Below, in pieces: positions 35,175-42,222 of a stretch of DNA of 64,000 nucleotides. A program made the translations under genes and the position numbers. Below the pieces are notes generated by a model, which saw only the letters and a list, made by a program, of their open reading frames with translations, searched no databases and had not been told where the DNA came from. The DNA comes from Alphaproteobacteria bacterium (GTDB lineage Bacteria > Pseudomonadota > Alphaproteobacteria > Caulobacterales > Aquidulcibacteraceae): NCBI GenBank assembly GCA_026400735.1, contig JAPLOL010000151.1, positions 1 to 64,000 on the forward strand, in the 5' to 3' direction. Numbering within the stretch: position 1 is the first letter of the stretch; each line of letters starts with the position of its first letter.

Positions 35175-35793
35175 GGGCGTTCCAATCTATGATGAAATGC
35201 GAGCCCGATGGTCCGCCGCGACTGCGTGTGAGTTCGGCGCGGAAGGCTGGCAGACCGATCTCGTCTGGATCGCCGTTACTTTCTGCAGGTGCGATGCGCC
35301 ATCGCGTCCATGCCGCGCTTGGCCCGTTCTCCGGCATCAGCAACAGGCAGCGCGATGAGTAGCGCTCTGCGAATAGCAGCAAGCGTCGGCTGGCTTTGAG
35401 GTCGAGTGGTTTGCCTTGAGCGCCGAGCGCGCAGATCACGATCGCGCCTGTGGCAGCGAGCGCTTGTTCAGCCGCCCAGAGTGCGTCTTCGCGCTTGCGT
35501 GCTCGCGCGACGATCAGGCGATCGAGCGGCAAGCCATATTGCGCGAGGCCGACAGGGTAAGGCGCGCCCTCTTCGGCGAAGGCCGCGTCTTCGCCGGCCC
35601 AGAAGATGCCAGCCGGTCCGGCCCAATGCGCCGCCAAAGCCAGCGTGAAACCCAAAGCCGCCGCCTCGAACCCTGCTCCGACCGGCCCAATTTCATGCAG
35701 CGGCTGACCAGCCATAGTGGCGAGCTTGCCCGCGAACCCACCATCTTGGGCAGGCGCCTCTGAGAGGCCAAAGGAGGCTGGACGGACGCTCAT
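35080..35793 (-). CDS. imuA: ImuA, RecA-like mutasome protein
   Basis: 237 residues from the ATG at 35793. The RecA/SulA-like core shows GQPLHEIGPVGAGFEAAALGF, LYGLPLDRLIVARARKREDALWAAEQAL-type helix positions, and ASRRLLLFAERY. The region before LHE is short (about 30 residues) compared with the usual family N-terminus. First gene of the cassette, directly preceded by a perfect LexA box with no clear leader, so the transcript may start at or near the ATG. Confidence 0.85.
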   Translation of the reverse strand: MSVRPASFGLSEAPAQDGGFAGKLATMAGQPLHEIGPVGAGFEAAALGFTLALAAHWAGPAGIFWAGEDAAFAEEGAPYPVGLAQYGLPLDRLIVARARKREDALWAAEQALAATGAIVICALGAQGKPLDLKASRRLLLFAERYSSRCLLLMPENGPSAAWTRWRIAPAESNGDPDEIGLPAFRAELTRSRGGPSGSHFIIDWNAHERSFAEREVARDLSAADTHGSSDPSWARAV

Positions 35794-35808
35794 GTTCTCT
35801 ATATGTTC
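35794..35808. promoter_or_regulatory. LexA (SOS) box, GTTC-N7-GTTC
   Basis: GTTCTCTATATGTTC matches the alphaproteobacterial LexA consensus GTTC-N7-GTTC exactly. On the minus strand it reads GAACATATAGAGAAC, immediately followed by the imuA ATG. It also sits 60 nt upstream of the divergent methyltransferase gene. LexA bound here would block initiation of imuA-imuB-dnaE2. Confidence 0.9.
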
Positions 35809-35867
35809 TACTCCTTCGAGTCCCCCGCGGCAAGGCGGTAGCGGAACGAAATGGAGGCTGATCGCAG

Positions 35868-36410
35868 ATGTTCGCCTACGCCCTGTTCGACACCGCCATC
35901 GGCCGCTGCACCCTCGCATGGGGACCACGCGGGATCATCGGAGTGCAGCTACCCGAGCGCAGCCCGGAGGCGACGCGTATTCGTTTGATGCGCCTTTGCC
36001 CGAACGCCGAAGAACTTGAGCCTCCGAAACAGATCGCGCGCGCAATTGAGGACATCAGCGCGCTGCTGCGCGGCGAGAAGAAGTCACTGCGCGCAGTGCA
36101 ACTCGATCTTTCGCGCGTGCCGGCGTTCAATGCGCGCGTCTACGAAACCACACGCGCCATCGCACCTGGCGCAACGCGCACCTATGGCGAGATCGCGCGC
36201 GCTATTGGTCAACCAGACGGCGCGCGCGCTGTTGGTCAAGCGCTTGGACGCAACCCGTTCGCGATCGTGGTGCCATGTCACCGCGTTGTCGGCGCCGATG
36301 ACAAGCTCGTCGGTTTTAGCGCCAATGGCGGCATCAAGACGAAGCTGAAGATGCTAAAGATCGAAGGCTGGCGCGAAAATGAGCCGAGCTTGTTCGAGGA
36401 GTTGGCTTAG
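35868..36410 (+). CDS. Methylated-DNA-protein-cysteine S-methyltransferase (Ogt/AGT type)
   Basis: 180 residues. It removes alkyl groups from O6-alkylguanine onto its own cysteine. The active site is IVVPCHRVVG, and the DNA-binding helix region has YGEIARAIGQPDGARAVGQALGRNP. No AdaA zinc domain is present, so it is the single-domain Ogt type. It is divergent from imuA and shares the LexA-box region, so it may or may not be SOS-linked. Its stop overlaps the convergent serine hydrolase gene by 4 nt. Confidence 0.93.
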   Translation: MFAYALFDTAIGRCTLAWGPRGIIGVQLPERSPEATRIRLMRLCPNAEELEPPKQIARAIEDISALLRGEKKSLRAVQLDLSRVPAFNARVYETTRAIAPGATRTYGEIARAIGQPDGARAVGQALGRNPFAIVVPCHRVVGADDKLVGFSANGGIKTKLKMLKIEGWRENEPSLFEELA

Positions 36411-37561
36411 CCGTTTGAACTTTCCTCAAACGGCTCGGCTATAGTCGCCGCGAACGCATGCAATGCTGCCACCGAAGCAGCATCGCCGCCCATGCTCTCG
36501 GCGGCGTTTGCTACAACAAGCACACCATTTCCAGTTTCTGGGAAGAGACATACCAGTGCGAACCAATTGCCGTCTGAGCCTGAGTGCGTCAGCGCCGGGC
36601 CGCGTAGATTCATTGGATGCGGCGCGGCGCCCCAGCCAAGTGCGGTGCGCGTTTCGCCTTGCGGCGCATGGATGAAGCGATACGTGTCTGTGCGCAGAAG
36701 GCCACCACGGCCATGCTCGCCTTGCATCTGATCGATGCAGAAGCGTGACCAGTCGCGCAGCGTCATACGCATGGCGCCAGCGGGCGCAAACATGTGCGGG
36801 TTCACGTCGTTCTGTTGGTTCGCGATACGGCTGTCGACGTGGCCTTGCGGTTCGTTTGCAGCGCCGAATTGATCGAAGCTAATTGAATGGATGCCGAGCG
36901 GATCGAAGACGTGCGCGACGATCAAATCTTCGAAAGCGCGACCCGTCGCGTGCTCCGCGCATGCTGCCGCGATGATGAAGCCTGTGTTTGAGTACGTGCT
37001 TTCACCACGCGCCGGGCCGACTGGCGCATCTTGCAAGCAGCGCGTGATGTAGCGCAGGCGTTGAGCCGGCAAGGGCGCGGCGTCGGTGTGAAACGTGAAG
37101 AAGAAATCCATATCGGCGGTGTTTTCGGGCAAGCCCGCGCGATGCGAGAGCAAGTCCGGCAACGTGGCGTCGCGATAGGCCGGCTGCATTGTGCTCGCGA
37201 GATCGGGCAGCATTTGCGAGAGCTGACGTTCCCAGCTCAGCGCGCCAGCATCGACGAGTTTGGCGATCAATGTCGCGGTCATCGCTTTGCCATCAGATCC
37301 CAGATGCCAGCGATCGTTCGGCAAGATCATTGCGGGCGAGCCCAAAGCGCGGACGCCGGCGAAGTATTCCGTCTCGACGTGGAAGTCGCGGATCACGATG
37401 GCGGCCATGCCTGGGACGGCTTTGCCCGCCATCGCGTCTTGCAAGACGGAGCTGGATTGGGCTTCGAGCGGACGGCTCGGATCGGCGTTTGTGCTGGCGC
37501 AGCCGGCGAGGACAAATGCGCTTGCACCTGCCGACAGTGAGAAATCGCGTCTCGTGAACAT
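36407..37561 (-). CDS. Class C beta-lactamase-fold serine hydrolase, twin-arginine lipoprotein
   Basis: 384 residues. The signal carries RR (TRRDFSLSAG) and ends LAGC-A, so it is probably Tat-exported and lipid-anchored. The hydrolase core has the nucleophile SxxK as GSDGKAMTATL, the Y-x-N motif as YSNTGF, and a HSGSDGNW in the HxG/KTG position. The fold includes esterases, peptidases and beta-lactamases, so the substrate is unknown. GGAGAG 5 nt before the ATG. Downstream of the DUF4386 gene by 9 nt, possibly one transcript. Confidence 0.88.
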   Translation of the reverse strand: MFTRRDFSLSAGASAFVLAGCASTNADPSRPLEAQSSSVLQDAMAGKAVPGMAAIVIRDFHVETEYFAGVRALGSPAMILPNDRWHLGSDGKAMTATLIAKLVDAGALSWERQLSQMLPDLASTMQPAYRDATLPDLLSHRAGLPENTADMDFFFTFHTDAAPLPAQRLRYITRCLQDAPVGPARGESTYSNTGFIIAAACAEHATGRAFEDLIVAHVFDPLGIHSISFDQFGAANEPQGHVDSRIANQQNDVNPHMFAPAGAMRMTLRDWSRFCIDQMQGEHGRGGLLRTDTYRFIHAPQGETRTALGWGAAPHPMNLRGPALTHSGSDGNWFALVCLFPETGNGVLVVANAAESMGGDAASVAALHAFAATIAEPFEESSNG

Positions 37562-37570
37562 AGCTCTCTC

Positions 37571-38293
37571 CTATCGCACGCCGCGCATCGTGCCGATGCC
37601 TGTTGCGATCAGCCACAATGTCAGGCCGACGAAGCCACCGATGGTCGCCATTGCGAACTCTTCGCCCGATTGGCCGAGCGCCAACGCCAATCCTTCGTTC
37701 GTACCGATGACGATCGCACCGACCGTGACAAAGCCCAGCACCGCACTGATACGCTTGCGCTCACGCCATTGCATCGCGCTGAAAAGCACGACGAACAGCG
37801 CCAACAACAATTGACCCAAGTGCTCGCCGATGGCGACGCCGCCGTATTGGTTGATCAGGTCGAACGTGTATTCGGCTGCGCGCTTGGCTTCTTCGGTTGC
37901 GTTTGCATCGGTGTGCACGCGGGCCAAGCCCGGCACGACGAATACCCAGCGGAACAGACCGATCGCTTGCGCCAAGGCGGACAGCGCACCAGCGACGGCA
38001 GCGCCGATCGCCAGACCCGGCGCATCCGAAACGCGGTTGCGCGTGAGCGTCAAAGCAAAAGCCAGCGGCGCGAGAGCGAGCGCTGAGATCGCGAAGGCGT
38101 GCCACGTCAAAATCAGTGGGGCCCCGCCCTGTGCGAACAGGTTGAGCACCTCGCCTGCCGGGCGGCGGAGAACGTCCGGGTACTCGAAGGTCGCGCCGAG
38201 GATCGCGAACGGCACATTGAAACCGATCGCCGTGGCGATCGCGGCAGCGCCCGTGAAGGGCCGTGGGGCTTCGGTGTAAATTTGCTCAGCCAT
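37571..38293 (-). CDS. DUF4386 family membrane protein
   Basis: 240 residues with about six membrane helices. Family-like segments are FRWVFVVPGLARVH, then VAIGEHLGQLLLALFVVLF. DUF4386 proteins have no known function. It is divergent from a TetR regulator, with two clear palindromic operators in between, so it and the serine hydrolase downstream are probably its targets. Confidence 0.85.
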   Translation of the reverse strand: MAEQIYTEAPRPFTGAAAIATAIGFNVPFAILGATFEYPDVLRRPAGEVLNLFAQGGAPLILTWHAFAISALALAPLAFALTLTRNRVSDAPGLAIGAAVAGALSALAQAIGLFRWVFVVPGLARVHTDANATEEAKRAAEYTFDLINQYGGVAIGEHLGQLLLALFVVLFSAMQWRERKRISAVLGFVTVGAIVIGTNEGLALALGQSGEEFAMATIGGFVGLTLWLIATGIGTMRGVR

Positions 38294-38322
38294 ATCTTGT
38301 CTCCATCTGGTGACATACTATT

Positions 38323-38340
38323 TATCACCAGTCGGTGACA
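38323..38340. promoter_or_regulatory. TetR operator site 1
   Basis: TATCACCAGTCGGTGACA contains the palindrome TCACC-AGTC-GGTGA, centred 30 bp from a second copy. A related half-site GGTGA occurs at 38309-38313. The sites lie between the DUF4386 and TetR starts, so one regulator likely controls both directions. Confidence 0.75.
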
Positions 38341-38353
38341 AGACAAGTGAAAA

Positions 38354-38370
38354 GTCACCGATGGGTGATA
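38354..38370. promoter_or_regulatory. TetR operator site 2
   Basis: GTCACCGATGGGTGATA is the inverted copy of site 1 (the complement reads TATCACCCATCGGTGAC), with core TCACC-GATG-GGTGA. The 30-bp centre spacing is close to three helical turns, suiting two dimers on one DNA face. Confidence 0.75.
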
Positions 38371-38419
38371 TTTTTCTGGAAGCCGCCCGCGAACAGGCTG
38401 AACAGGGTTCGAGGAGCAC

Positions 38420-39046
38420 ATGCCGAAAACGCCGCCGCCCCCACCTCGCGGACGCGACCGAGACGCCACCGAGCGCCTGATTTTGGCGGCGGCTAAGGAG
38501 GTCTTGGGCGAAGAAGGCTTCGCTAATTTCGGGGTGAACGCCATCGCCCGACGAGCCGGCTGCGATAAACAACTGATCTACCGTTATTACGGCGGTCTCG
38601 ACGGCCTGGCCGACGCGATTGGCGCCGATCTGGCCGCAACGCTCAGCGAAGAACTGAAACCGCTCTCGACGCCCACGCCTGAGACCTACGGCGAACTGAT
38701 GCGCCGCTTGGCGCTCGGGCTTTTGGAGCTACTGCGCCGCGACCGGCTCATGCAGCAGATCACGGCTTGGGAAGCGGCAGCGCCCTCGCCTTTGGTGAAG
38801 CGCCTGATCGCGGCGCGTGCAAAGCGCATGGCGATGTGGATGTTCGAAATGCATGGCGCGTTGCAACCGCCCCCTGATGTTGATGCGCCTGCGATGAACG
38901 CGATCGTCATCGCTGCGATTCAGCAGATTGTGGTGTCGGCCGCAGCGAATGGCGAATTCTCCGGACTGGCGCTTCGCGAAGATGCGCAGTGGGAGCGCTT
39001 GCGCGTGGCGCTCATCAAACTGCTCGCGTCGGTCTACGGCGACTGA
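38420..39046 (+). CDS. TetR/AcrR family transcriptional regulator
   Basis: 208 residues. The HTH is near the N-terminus: RLILAAAKEVLGEEGFANFGVNAIARRAGCDKQ-type sequence followed by LIYRYYGGLDGLADA. The rest is a helical ligand-binding domain. GAGGAGC lies just before the ATG. It is divergent from the DUF4386 gene and probably binds the TCACC-N4-GGTGA pair, repressing itself and the DUF4386 operon. The ligand is unknown. Confidence 0.9.
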   Translation: MPKTPPPPPRGRDRDATERLILAAAKEVLGEEGFANFGVNAIARRAGCDKQLIYRYYGGLDGLADAIGADLAATLSEELKPLSTPTPETYGELMRRLALGLLELLRRDRLMQQITAWEAAAPSPLVKRLIAARAKRMAMWMFEMHGALQPPPDVDAPAMNAIVIAAIQQIVVSAAANGEFSGLALREDAQWERLRVALIKLLASVYGD

Positions 39047-40060
39047 TCAGTCCGGCGCCTCGAACGAGAGCTTGCCGGCGCCAGGGCGCATCGCGAACTC
39101 GCGCGGATGCACGAACTCCTCTGCGAACCATGGATTTGTCGACGCAGAGAAGATGTCCTGCAGCCACTCCAAGACGCTCTTGGCCCGAGCAACGCGAGCG
39201 ACGGCAGGATCGTAAACGAGGTAGAGTTTTGGTGATGCCGCGGGTTCTTCGCCGAGCATGACGATGTTCGGAATGAAAGCGGCAGCGCAGGTGGGCAAAA
39301 ACGCAATACCTGCGCCCGCTAGAACGGACATGACAACTGTGGCGCTACAATTGGTTTCCACGTTGTAGGATGAGAGCGTGCGAACGGCTTCCGCCTTCGG
39401 ATCCCAGGTCTCTTTCTGCTGCTGCACCGCGGAATGATGAACCGTGCGGTGCGTCGCGAGTTCAGCTTGCGACTTCGGCACGCCGTAGAGTTTTAGATAC
39501 GATTCCGCCGCGAACGGCGCATAGTGAACGGTGGCGAGTGGCTCAACGACATGGTCACCGAAATTTCGTGAATCGTATTGCAGCGAAATGTCGATGTCGT
39601 CTTGAAGCGGATTATGCGGCCAGAGCCCGCCGTCGAGCGAGAGCGTTATGCCAGGATTGGCGCGCTGCAGCGCTGGGACGCGCGGTCCAATCCAAAACGA
39701 GCCAATCCCGTCCGGCGCGGCGATCTTAACTCTGCCCTCGGGCTTATCGTCGAACTCGCGCATCACCCGATCGATCGCGGATGCAGAACGCTGCATGACG
39801 GTGACGTGCTCTCGAATGCGTACGCCGGCTTCTGTCAGCGTGATCCCGCTCGGCCCTCGCACAACGAGTTGCGTGTTAAGCCTGAATTCGAGATCGCGAA
39901 GGCGCTGGCCAACTGTCGGTTGCGACATCTGCAGCGTTTTGGCGGCAGCGCTGATGCTGCCGCTCTCGGCGACATGGAGGAACAGGCGCAAGTCCGACCA
40001 GTCTGCGCGCGCGCTCGCGGGCAGCGTCACCTCCCCATCGGAATTCTTTGCAACCCCCAT
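39047..40060 (-). CDS. LysR-family transcriptional regulator
   Basis: 337 residues from the ATG at 40060 (a TTG at 40075 is the alternative). HTH: SISAAAKTLQMSQPTVGQRL followed by RDLEFRLNTQLVVRG. The C-terminal substrate-binding domain has a VLAGAGIAFLPTCAAAF segment. It is divergent from the GNAT-like operon with about 70 nt between starts, the usual arrangement for a LysR protein and its target. It meets the TetR gene end-to-end with no gap. Confidence 0.92.
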   Translation of the reverse strand: MGVAKNSDGEVTLPASARADWSDLRLFLHVAESGSISAAAKTLQMSQPTVGQRLRDLEFRLNTQLVVRGPSGITLTEAGVRIREHVTVMQRSASAIDRVMREFDDKPEGRVKIAAPDGIGSFWIGPRVPALQRANPGITLSLDGGLWPHNPLQDDIDISLQYDSRNFGDHVVEPLATVHYAPFAAESYLKLYGVPKSQAELATHRTVHHSAVQQQKETWDPKAEAVRTLSSYNVETNCSATVVMSVLAGAGIAFLPTCAAAFIPNIVMLGEEPAASPKLYLVYDPAVARVARAKSVLEWLQDIFSASTNPWFAEEFVHPREFAMRPGAGKLSFEAPD

Positions 40061-40131
40061 CGGAAATTCGCTCAAGCTGGCCAGGTCCTTGCTCAGTAGA
40101 ACTTGGACACGCGGTTAAGGGGCTGAGCAAG

Positions 40132-40713
40132 ATGAATCTGATCGCAGAAGCGAGCATCAGCGACGGACGCAACACTTTGCCACAAAATGTGGCGGTGGTA
40201 GCGGCTCGCCACGGGCTCGAAATCCTTGATGCTGAAGCGATCCGCGAGGCGCGCACGCTTGCCGCTCAGCTGATCGGCGAGGGCGTCGCGACGGCCGAGT
40301 GCCTTATCGCGCTGCAGTCTCAGTTCGGCGCCGCACTTTTTGGGCTGCGCCAAGAGGGCGCCCTCACCGGATTGCTGGCCGCGTTTCCGCTCAACGAAGC
40401 AGGGCTGGAAGCGCTTGAGCATGGCGCCTTCGATGCCGTGGCGCTCGATACGGCGCTCGTTGCGCGGCCAGGCGAGACGCCGGCGGCCTATTATGGTTGG
40501 GCGTTCGCCGCGACGAACCAAGACGGCGGGCGCGCCGTCATGATGGCGAGCGTCGACATTCACCGCCTGCTCTATTGGGCGGTGCCGACATTCGCGCGCG
40601 CGGTCACTGCGGACGGCTCTCGTGCGCTGCAGCGTATCGGATTTCGCCCGCATGCTACGCAAGCTGCCCTGTTCGTCATCGCGCCCGCGCTCAACGTCGG
40701 CGCACGGACATGA
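40132..40713 (+). CDS. GNAT-like acyltransferase-fold protein, unknown function
   Basis: 193 residues. The most telling part is near the C-terminus: ALQRIGFRP at about residue 165 followed by ATQAALFVIAP, like motif B and the final strand of N-acetyltransferases, with TPAAYYGWAFAATNQDG in the middle. The acetyl-CoA loop (QxxGxG/A) is not clear, so activity is uncertain. It starts an operon; its TGA overlaps the ATG of the next gene, itself a GNAT protein. The two could form a complex. Confidence 0.6.
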   Translation: MNLIAEASISDGRNTLPQNVAVVAARHGLEILDAEAIREARTLAAQLIGEGVATAECLIALQSQFGAALFGLRQEGALTGLLAAFPLNEAGLEALEHGAFDAVALDTALVARPGETPAAYYGWAFAATNQDGGRAVMMASVDIHRLLYWAVPTFARAVTADGSRALQRIGFRPHATQAALFVIAPALNVGART

Positions 40714-41297
40714 AACGGCCGATCAAACGCACATCGACGCGCACCGTGACGGTGAGCGTGGTGCGCGACATCGAAGGCTTGATGGAAGTTTGGAGCGTCC
40801 GCTCACTTGTCTACATGGGCGAGCAGGATTGCCCTTACCAAGAAGAGTTCGACGGCAACGACCTCGCGGGCGCGACGCATCTCATTGCGCGCGTGGGCAA
40901 AGAGCCGGTTGGGGTGATGCGCATCCGCTGGTTCGCGGATTTCGCTAAGATCGAACGCGTCGCCATTCGCCAATCACATCGCAGCGGCGAGGTATCGGCG
41001 GCATTGGTGAAAACCTCGCTCGATCTCGCAGCACGCAAGGGCTACCGGCGGGTGCTCGGTCATATCCAGGCGCGGCTGCTGAAGTATTGGCTACGCACCG
41101 CGAATGTGCGGCTGCGGCCGGAGCGCCCGCAGTTCAGCTTCTCGGGTTACGATTACATCGAGATCGAGCGCGATCTTGTGCCGCCTGAAGGAGCGATCGG
41201 ACTCGACACGCCAGCGATGGTGTTGTTGCGCCCTGAGGGTGACTGGGATCGCCCTGGTGTTCTGGAAAAGTCGGCGGCGCGGAGTCGCGCCCGCTGA
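40710..41297 (+). CDS. GNAT-family acetyltransferase
   Basis: 195 residues. The pattern EQDCPYQEEFDGND at residues 38-51 is typical of a GNAT subgroup, and VGVMRIRWFADFAKIERVAI followed by SGEVSAALVKTSLDLAARKG fits the acetyl-CoA-binding core. The final part (RPQFSFSGYDYIEIERDL) is a late strand. The substrate is unknown. Tightly coupled to the genes on both sides (ATGA and TGATG overlaps). Confidence 0.85.
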   Translation: MKRPIKRTSTRTVTVSVVRDIEGLMEVWSVRSLVYMGEQDCPYQEEFDGNDLAGATHLIARVGKEPVGVMRIRWFADFAKIERVAIRQSHRSGEVSAALVKTSLDLAARKGYRRVLGHIQARLLKYWLRTANVRLRPERPQFSFSGYDYIEIERDLVPPEGAIGLDTPAMVLLRPEGDWDRPGVLEKSAARSRAR

Positions 41298-41860
41298 TGC
41301 TGCCGACAACCCGCCATTCCGCTCCTGTGCTTGTGTGCCTCAACCTGCAACGCGCTTACACAGATCCGCTGGATCGCTGCTACGCGCCGCGTGGGGCGAC
41401 TGCGCTCGTTCATGCCGGCGCATGCGTGGCGTGGGCGCGGCGCCAGAACATGCCTGTATGGCACGTGCATACACGCACCGAGGGTGGGCGCAGCATGCCG
41501 ATCCCCGGCTTTGAACCTCGGCCGAATGAACGCGTGTTGATGAAGCAATCGTGGTCGCTGTTCGACAGCACCGAAGTGACGCGCGCGCGCCCCGCCCTAC
41601 AGCATGCGTTCGTTCTCGGTTTTACCGCTGCGAAAGACTGCGTGGCCACAGCCATTGATGCTGAGCGCGCCGGCGTGCGCTTCGCCTTCATCACCGACGC
41701 GATCGCGTCGTCGTCGCTGCCGAACCAATCGGCCGAGATTGTCGACGACGTCTTGGCCTCCTTGCTGGGCGAGTGGGCGGCAAGCGTCACAACGGCCGAA
41801 TTGCTGCGGCGCGAGCCGCAATTGGTTACTTCCGCGGAGTCGGGCTTTGAACGTCAATAA
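41297..41860 (+). CDS. Isochorismatase-fold cysteine hydrolase with altered first catalytic residue
   Basis: 187 residues of the isochorismatase/nicotinamidase superfamily. The conserved Lys is in VLMKQSWSLFDS and the Cys in AAKDCVATAIDAERAG, but the N-terminal motif that usually reads xxxDxQ has Asn16 (VCLNLQRAYTDP) in place of the catalytic Asp. It could be a variant hydrolase or a non-catalytic member. It overlaps the GNAT gene stop and is followed by a coupled small gene. Confidence 0.8.
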   Translation: MLPTTRHSAPVLVCLNLQRAYTDPLDRCYAPRGATALVHAGACVAWARRQNMPVWHVHTRTEGGRSMPIPGFEPRPNERVLMKQSWSLFDSTEVTRARPALQHAFVLGFTAAKDCVATAIDAERAGVRFAFITDAIASSSLPNQSAEIVDDVLASLLGEWAASVTTAELLRREPQLVTSAESGFERQ

Positions 41861-42092
41861 TCCAGCCAGCCCCGATCGCCCGTCCACCGCGAACGCGGCG
41901 CGGCAACTCGTCCAGTTCATTCGCGCCTGCAAGGTGAGCGTAGAGTCGATTGCGACTGACGACCACGCAACGATGAACGAGATCGAACAGGCGCTCGCGA
42001 CCGCAGAGGCCGCCGCCCAGCGCCTGTTGGCCGACATCCAGCGAACGGCTGGAGAGGCGCCTGACGGGATCGTCGATCTGGACGATTTCTGA
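41847..42092 (+). CDS. 81-residue small helical protein
   Basis: Starts at TTG 41847 with GGAG 7 nt upstream and overlaps the end of the isochorismatase-like gene, so it is likely translationally coupled. A polar start is followed by two amphipathic helices (NAARQLVQFIRACKVSVES and MNEIEQALATAEAAAQRLLA) and an acidic tail ending IVDLDDF. No family recognised. The start codon and frame are the main uncertainty. Confidence 0.6.
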   Translation: MNVNNPASPDRPSTANAARQLVQFIRACKVSVESIATDDHATMNEIEQALATAEAAAQRLLADIQRTAGEAPDGIVDLDDF

Positions 42093-42222
42093 GCGCTACG
42101 ACCGCTCGGGCATTGCAGCACGGCTTATTTGCACCGCCAAACGCCCGAGAAATCGGCTAGGGTGTCTAAAGTTGCCACTGTTCCTAAATGCGGGGATACG
42201 CATCCCGGGCCAGAAGAGCATC

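Noticed and set aside
35794..35928. Longer ImuA N-terminus from 35928
   Set aside because: It would read through the LexA box and overlap the divergent methyltransferase start. The residues have no ImuA likeness.
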